From assembly GCF_000760695.4 (NCBI RefSeq), contig NZ_JHEG04000002.1, forward strand, positions 1 through 64,000: a stretch of 64,000 nt of DNA, read 5' to 3'. Shown here in pieces: positions 60,345 through 64,000 of the stretch. The translations under genes and the position numbers were made by a program. Source of the DNA: Tolypothrix bouteillei VB521301. GTDB lineage: Bacteria; Cyanobacteriota; Cyanobacteriia; Cyanobacteriales; Nostocaceae. Each line of letters begins with the position of its first letter. Position 1 is the first letter of the stretch. The notes beneath the pieces were generated by a model. It made no database searches. It saw only the letters and a list, made by a program, of their open reading frames with translations, and had not been told where the DNA came from.

Positions 60345-61130
60345 ATGCCAAGACTCCTCCCCCTAACCGATGCTTTATCCAATAAAGCTTTTACCAACAT
60401 TCGCCTGGTGGCTACTGATATGGATGGTACCCTAACAAAGGGAGGAAAATTTACCAGTGCTTTGTTGCAAGGGTTGCAGGATTTAGCAGTTGCGGGCATT
60501 CAAGTTGTTATTGTTACTGGCAGAAGTGCGGGCTGGGTGAGTGGATTGGCTTACTACTTGCCAATTGTTGGTGCGATCGCAGAAAATGGTGGTTTGTTTT
60601 ACCCAAACGGGAGCGATCGACCGTTGGCTTTAGTACCCACAGACGACCTCATCACCCACCGTCAACAACTGGCTGATGCTTTTGGGCAGTTAAAAACTCA
60701 ACTCCCCCTCCTAAAAGAATCTACGGATAATCGCTTTCGGATAACTGACTGGACTTTTGATGTCAAAGGCTTAAGTACAAATGAACTGCAAACTTTAAGC
60801 CAACTTTGCCAGGGGATGGGTTGGGGATTTACCTACAGCAACGTGCAGTGCCATATCAAGCCAAAGCAGCAAGATAAAGCACCCGGATTGTTAAAAGTAC
60901 TGCGAGAGTACTTTCCCAAGTACAGCCCGGAACAAGTTGTTACCGTTGGTGACAGCCCGAACGATGAAAGTTTATTTGACGAGCGTTATTTTCCTATCTC
61001 TGTCGGTGTGGCAAATGTGCTTGAGTATACAAATGAACTCAAGCATCAACCCACTTACATAACCTCTGCTACTGAGGGTGAAGGTTTTTGTGAATTAGTG
61101 TCTGGGTTGAAAATAGCGACTGGAAACTAG
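60345..61130 (+). CDS. HAD-superfamily phosphatase (Cof / sucrose-phosphatase-like)
   Basis: The ATG at 60345 (261 residues, 'MPRLLPLTDALSNKAFTNIR') is preferred over GTG 60306 since upstream residues are hydrophobic noise. HAD motif I is 'LVATDMDGTLTKGGKF' (nucleophile Asp), motif II 'VVIVTGRSAGWV', motif III lysine in 'HIKPKQQDKAPGLLKVL' and motif IV 'VVTVGDSPNDESLFDERYF'. The cap type ('ENGGLFYPNGSDRPLALVPT') places it among Cof-type IIB phosphatases that act on sugar phosphates. The stop codon TAG (61128-61130) lies inside the terminal repeat of the adjacent MITE. Confidence 0.9.
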   Translation: MPRLLPLTDALSNKAFTNIRLVATDMDGTLTKGGKFTSALLQGLQDLAVAGIQVVIVTGRSAGWVSGLAYYLPIVGAIAENGGLFYPNGSDRPLALVPTDDLITHRQQLADAFGQLKTQLPLLKESTDNRFRITDWTFDVKGLSTNELQTLSQLCQGMGWGFTYSNVQCHIKPKQQDKAPGLLKVLREYFPKYSPEQVVTVGDSPNDESLFDERYFPISVGVANVLEYTNELKHQPTYITSATEGEGFCELVSGLKIATGN

Positions 61131-61319
61131 TAGTCTGTCCCATTAATTTTGATCGGCTCTCACCTCGATCCGGTGGCTTCGCCTGGGAATGCCTTACCGG
61201 AGGCTCCGCCTCCCGAATGCGAGGCGGAGCCTCGCCGACTACATTCTGTGGTAGAACCACCGGAACGAGAGAGGAAAAAGCGTTTTACCTAGCAAAATTA
61301 ATGGGACAGACTACTAGTT
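61125..61319. mobile_element. 195-bp MITE with 27-bp perfect terminal inverted repeats
   Basis: Left end 61125-61151 (AACTAGTAGTCTGTCCCATT, continuing AATTTTG) is an exact inverse of the right end 61293-61319. No reading frame for a transposase is inside; the core contains GGAGGCTCCGCCTCC (61199-61213) with its partner GGCGGAGCC (61223-61231) as a hairpin. This is the structure of a non-autonomous element moved by a transposase in trans, DGTCCCAT-type ends. The outermost bases ACTAGT are themselves palindromic, so the target duplication is not clear (CTAG or TA). Stop codons of both flanking convergent genes lie in the ends. Confidence 0.85.
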
Positions 61320-62645
61320 AGTCCTGTTATTATTCTCCTCATTTGATTCATCTACTGGTGGCATTACTAGCACCTTGTCAACGCGATTTCCATCCATGTC
61401 TACAACCTCAAGCCGCATACCTTGCCATTCAAAATGATCGGCTGCTGTGGGAATGCGACCTAAATGGGACATCACAAAACCGCCTAAGGTTTGATAACTA
61501 CCCCGATCTTCAGGGGGTAAATGCTCGATTTCAAAAAGATCGAAAAATTCTTCTACCGATAACATCCCATCCAACAGCCAAGAGCCATCCTCTCTTCGTA
61601 CAATTTGCGGGTCTTCTTGATCGTCAATGGAAGGAACATCGCCAACAATTTCTATCATAACGTCGTTAAGAGTTACAAGTCCTTGAATTACACCATATTC
61701 ATCAACTACAAGTGCCATGTGAGTCACTGTTTGCTTGAATAATTCCAAAACTTTTAAACCGCGAGTGCTTTCTGGCACATACGTTGGCTGTAGCAAACCT
61801 ACTGTTAAATCTAACTGTTCGCCGCAAAAACTCCGGGCTAACAAGTCAGTGACTCGTATAATACCCAGTACATTGTCAAGCCCTCCCTGACAAACTGGAT
61901 ACCGCGAATAACCACTGTCAATAATTTTTTTACGGTTTTCTTGGGCGGTATCTTCCAAGTCCAACCAAATAATGTCCGGACGGGGGGTCATGAAGGAACT
62001 CGCAGGGCGATCGCCCAAACGAAATACCCGTTCGACCATATCTTGCTCTGCTTCCTCAAAGGTTCCTTCCTCGGTTCCTTGCTCGATGAGAACTCTAATT
62101 TCTTCTTCTGTCACTTGCGGTTCTGTGGATGGTCTAATACCCAAGATTCGCAGTACTGTTTCAGTAGAAAGACTGAGTAAAGAGACAATGGGTGCGCCAG
62201 ATGTAGCTAACATCCGCATGGGGATAGATACAGCCGAGGCTATGGATTCCGGATTGTTTAAAGCTAGCCGTTTTGGGACTAGTTCTCCAAGAATCAGTGT
62301 TAAATAGGTAATAATTAGAATGGCTATGCCTTGAGCTAGCTGTCCCTTGTAATTGTCTGGAAAAGGTATAAGACTTAAAATAGGCAAAAGTCTTTTAGCG
62401 ATGGTTTCTTCGCCAAAAGCACCAGACAGAATCGTGAGGAGTGTAATTCCAATCTGAACTGTTCCCAGGAATTGATTGGGAGAAGACGCCAGTTCTAAAG
62501 CAATCCGCGCTTTAGCATCACCTTGGTTAGCCAGTTGTTGCAAGCGTGCTTTTCGAGACGAGACGATCGCCAGTTCAGACATGACAAACAAACCATTGGC
62601 GAGAATTAGAAGAAGAATTAATAGAATTTCGATTGTTGGAGACAT
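61314..62645 (-). CDS. CNNM/CorC (hemolysin C-type) membrane protein with CBS pair
   Basis: A 443-residue protein. The DUF21/CNNM transmembrane domain covers ~1-195 ('IEILLILLLILANGLFVMSE', 'LAIVSSRKARLQQLANQGDA', 'IAILIITYLTLILGELVPKR', 'LALNNPESIA'). A CBS pair is at ~210-340 ('DRPASSFMTPRPDIIWLDLE', 'GYSRYPVCQGGLDNVLGIIR', 'THMALVVDEYGVIQGLVTLN') and a CorC/HlyC C-terminal domain at ~355-430 ('SWLLDGMLSVEEFFDLFEIE'). Relatives export magnesium or sodium-coupled cations, with CBS binding Mg-ATP. The stop codon lies in the MITE end, so the C-terminus may have been changed by insertion. Confidence 0.92.
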   Translation of the reverse strand: MSPTIEILLILLLILANGLFVMSELAIVSSRKARLQQLANQGDAKARIALELASSPNQFLGTVQIGITLLTILSGAFGEETIAKRLLPILSLIPFPDNYKGQLAQGIAILIITYLTLILGELVPKRLALNNPESIASAVSIPMRMLATSGAPIVSLLSLSTETVLRILGIRPSTEPQVTEEEIRVLIEQGTEEGTFEEAEQDMVERVFRLGDRPASSFMTPRPDIIWLDLEDTAQENRKKIIDSGYSRYPVCQGGLDNVLGIIRVTDLLARSFCGEQLDLTVGLLQPTYVPESTRGLKVLELFKQTVTHMALVVDEYGVIQGLVTLNDVMIEIVGDVPSIDDQEDPQIVRREDGSWLLDGMLSVEEFFDLFEIEHLPPEDRGSYQTLGGFVMSHLGRIPTAADHFEWQGMRLEVVDMDGNRVDKVLVMPPVDESNEENNNRTN

Positions 62646-62995
62646 TTGAATAATGCCGATACCATCGGCTACCTCTGCTTAACCTTAACCTCTTAGTATC
62701 TAGTATCCAAGGAGATATCATGAAATACTCTAAATCCAGAAAAAGCAATTCATTGAGAACTATAGGTAAGTCATAAGTCAGTTAAAATAAGTCACGCCGA
62801 ACCGTATATTCGCGATTGGTCAGTGGTTATTGTACTAGTTTTTTATTGCTTCTACATAAATATAAGCAAGATTGCGATCGCAATTGTCATGTCGCAAGGC
62901 GTACTACATTAATCTCTTCCATTGTTGGGACTTTTAAAATAGTGGAGGTAGGTGTATTGTACTAACCTACCTTGAAAAATCATATATTTAAACTT
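62646..62995. other. Intergenic region upstream of mfd
   Basis: 350 bases between divergent genes. GTAGGTGTATTGTACTAACC (62947-62966) with TACC partially repeats itself inverse (GGTAGGT.. ACCTACC), giving a small stem just before mfd. No gene, RNA or clear promoter was recognised. Confidence 0.4.
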
Positions 62996-64000
62996 ATGGC
63001 ATTTTCTTCCATTGTGCGTGCTTTGGGGCGATCTTCGCTCACCACTGAACTTTTATCCAAGCTCAATCGGCAACAAGAATTGTTGTTAAGTGGCATTCCT
63101 CGCTTGCCTAAGGGCTTGGTAGCATCGGCATTAGCTCAAACTGAGGGACGGAATTTGTTCGTGGTTTGTGCGACTCTGGAGGAAGCCGGACGTTGGACAA
63201 CACAACTTGAAGCAATGGGGTGGCAAACAGTACACTTTTACCCCACATCTGAAGCGTCCCCATACGAACCCTTCGATCCGGAAACGGAAATGACTTGGGG
63301 ACAGATGCAGGTATTGGCGGATTTAGTCAGTAGCAATTCCCCATCGGGGATCGGGAATTCTTCGTCTCCAATATCCAATATCCAATCCCCGACCCCCAAC
63401 ATGGCAATTGTCGCCACTGTCGCAGCGCTACAACCGCATTTGCCACCAGCAGAAGCTTTTATTCCTTTCTGTATCACTCTCAAGCGGGGTATGGAATTTG
63501 ACTTGGATGATTTCAGTGAAGAAATTACCAAGCTGGGGTATGAACGAGTACCAATGGTGGAAACAGAGGGTCAGTGGAGCCGACGGGGGGATATTGTTGA
63601 CGTTTTTCCCGTATCTTCTGAATTACCAGTACGACTCGAATGGTTCGGGGATGAAATTGAGCAACTCCGAGAATTTGACCCAGCCACTCAACGCTCAACA
63701 ACTCTTGACAAAATAGACCAGATCGTGCTTACCCCCACAAGCTTTGCTCCAATTGTGATGGAAGCACTCAAAGATAGTACTGAATTTCAAAGGCTGAGTG
63801 CTCAGTTAGAAGAGAATTCAGAATTTACCACTCAGGATTCAGAAATTTTGGAAGGTAGCCGTCGTTTTTTGGGCTTAGCTTTTGACAAACCCGCTTCCCT
63901 ACTCGATTATTTGCCTGCAAATACTTTAATCACTATTGATGAACCAGAACAGTGTCACGCTCATAGCGATCGCTGGGTAGAAAATGCTGAAGAACAATGG
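62996..64000 (+). CDS. mfd: Transcription-repair coupling factor Mfd, N-terminal part
   Basis: The frame opens at ATG 62996 and runs off the window; 335 codons are present of a protein that usually has ~1150 residues. It shows the Mfd N-terminal UvrB-like domains: 'LSGIPRLPKGLVASALAQTE', 'HFYPTSEASPYEPFDPETEM', 'KLGYERVPMVETEGQWSRRG' and 'DIVDVFPVSSELPVRLEWFG', 'DEIEQLREFDPATQRST'. The RNA-polymerase-interacting and RecG-like translocase domains lie beyond the end. Mfd removes stalled RNA polymerase and recruits UvrA. Residues ~113-135 are encoded by an intergenic-type repeat (63331-63399), apparently inserted in frame in a surface loop. Confidence 0.95.
   Translation, partial: MAFSSIVRALGRSSLTTELLSKLNRQQELLLSGIPRLPKGLVASALAQTEGRNLFVVCATLEEAGRWTTQLEAMGWQTVHFYPTSEASPYEPFDPETEMTWGQMQVLADLVSSNSPSGIGNSSSPISNIQSPTPNMAIVATVAALQPHLPPAEAFIPFCITLKRGMEFDLDDFSEEITKLGYERVPMVETEGQWSRRGDIVDVFPVSSELPVRLEWFGDEIEQLREFDPATQRSTTLDKIDQIVLTPTSFAPIVMEALKDSTEFQRLSAQLEENSEFTTQDSEILEGSRRFLGLAFDKPASLLDYLPANTLITIDEPEQCHAHSDRWVENAEEQW

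Noticed and set aside
1..64000. tRNA and rRNA genes
   Set aside because: No tRNA T-arm/anticodon arrangement or rRNA segment was noticed by eye on either strand; a tRNAscan run would be decisive.

Overview
The window is chromosomal DNA from a cyanobacterium, most probably a filamentous heterocyst-forming one (Nostocales-type). Evidence includes genes for light-independent protochlorophyllide reductase (chlB), phycocyanobilin:ferredoxin oxidoreductase (pcyA), photosystem I assembly factor Ycf3, a high-light-inducible protein and a DevB-DevC-DevA exporter. The palindrome GCGATCGC (HIP1) is very frequent, and heptameric short tandem repeats (TAATGGC / TAGCCAT type) fill many gaps between genes. 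Housekeeping genes (rpmI, rplT, rph, pgl, aroA, gatC, dcd, mfd) show that this is not a plasmid.

Layout. 0.4-5.5 kb: GT39-type membrane glycosyltransferase, UvrD-like helicase, secreted protein with two copies of one module. 5.5-7.5 kb: VapC/PIN remnant, an unrecognised 391-residue protein and a divergent HTH protein. 7.5-14 kb: rpmI-rplT, a solute-binding protein, an alpha-barrel sugar enzyme with a WecG/TagA transferase, a TPR protein and chlB. 14.3-17.5 kb: a large CyRepA1-type (plasmid-type) replication protein. 18-24 kb: 2-hydroxyacid dehydrogenase, M50 protease, two FHA proteins, pgl, rph, an adenylate-kinase-like protein. 24-27 kb: a BtuR-like protein without a P-loop, then dcd convergent with an unusual ThyA fusion protein. 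27-36 kb: hli, DUF202, thioredoxin-like protein, aroA, two GST-type enzymes, gatC, ycf3, SRAP/YedK and small DUF proteins. 36-42 kb: DUF2231/DUF2993/hemerythrin-like stress genes and two consecutive sensor kinases. 42-51 kb: RelE-type toxin-antitoxin pair, EamA transporter remnant, M20 amidohydrolase, pentapeptide protein, zinc-ribbon Ser/Thr kinase, orphan PGM1-like ATP-grasp ligase, a candidate small RNA with a very strong terminator, an ACP-like DUF1493 protein and a NUDIX/DUF3531 pair. 51-64 kb: TPR protein, orphan ABC ATPase, pcyA, devBCA, HAD phosphatase, a 195-bp MITE, a CNNM/CorC protein and the 5' part of mfd.

The most striking genome-scale signal is that intergenic low-complexity repeats also appear inside reading frames without breaking them. 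This is seen in mfd, in the CyRepA1 protein and in the UvrD-like helicase, and probably in the GT39 protein and a small hypothetical protein. Other points of interest are the MtrA-like/ThyA/DUF4346 fusion beside dcd, the MITE whose terminal repeats hold the stop codons of two convergent genes, the plasmid-type replication protein in a chromosome, and the unexplained transcript-like region before 49.49 kb. All functional calls rest on motif recognition by eye; no database search was run.
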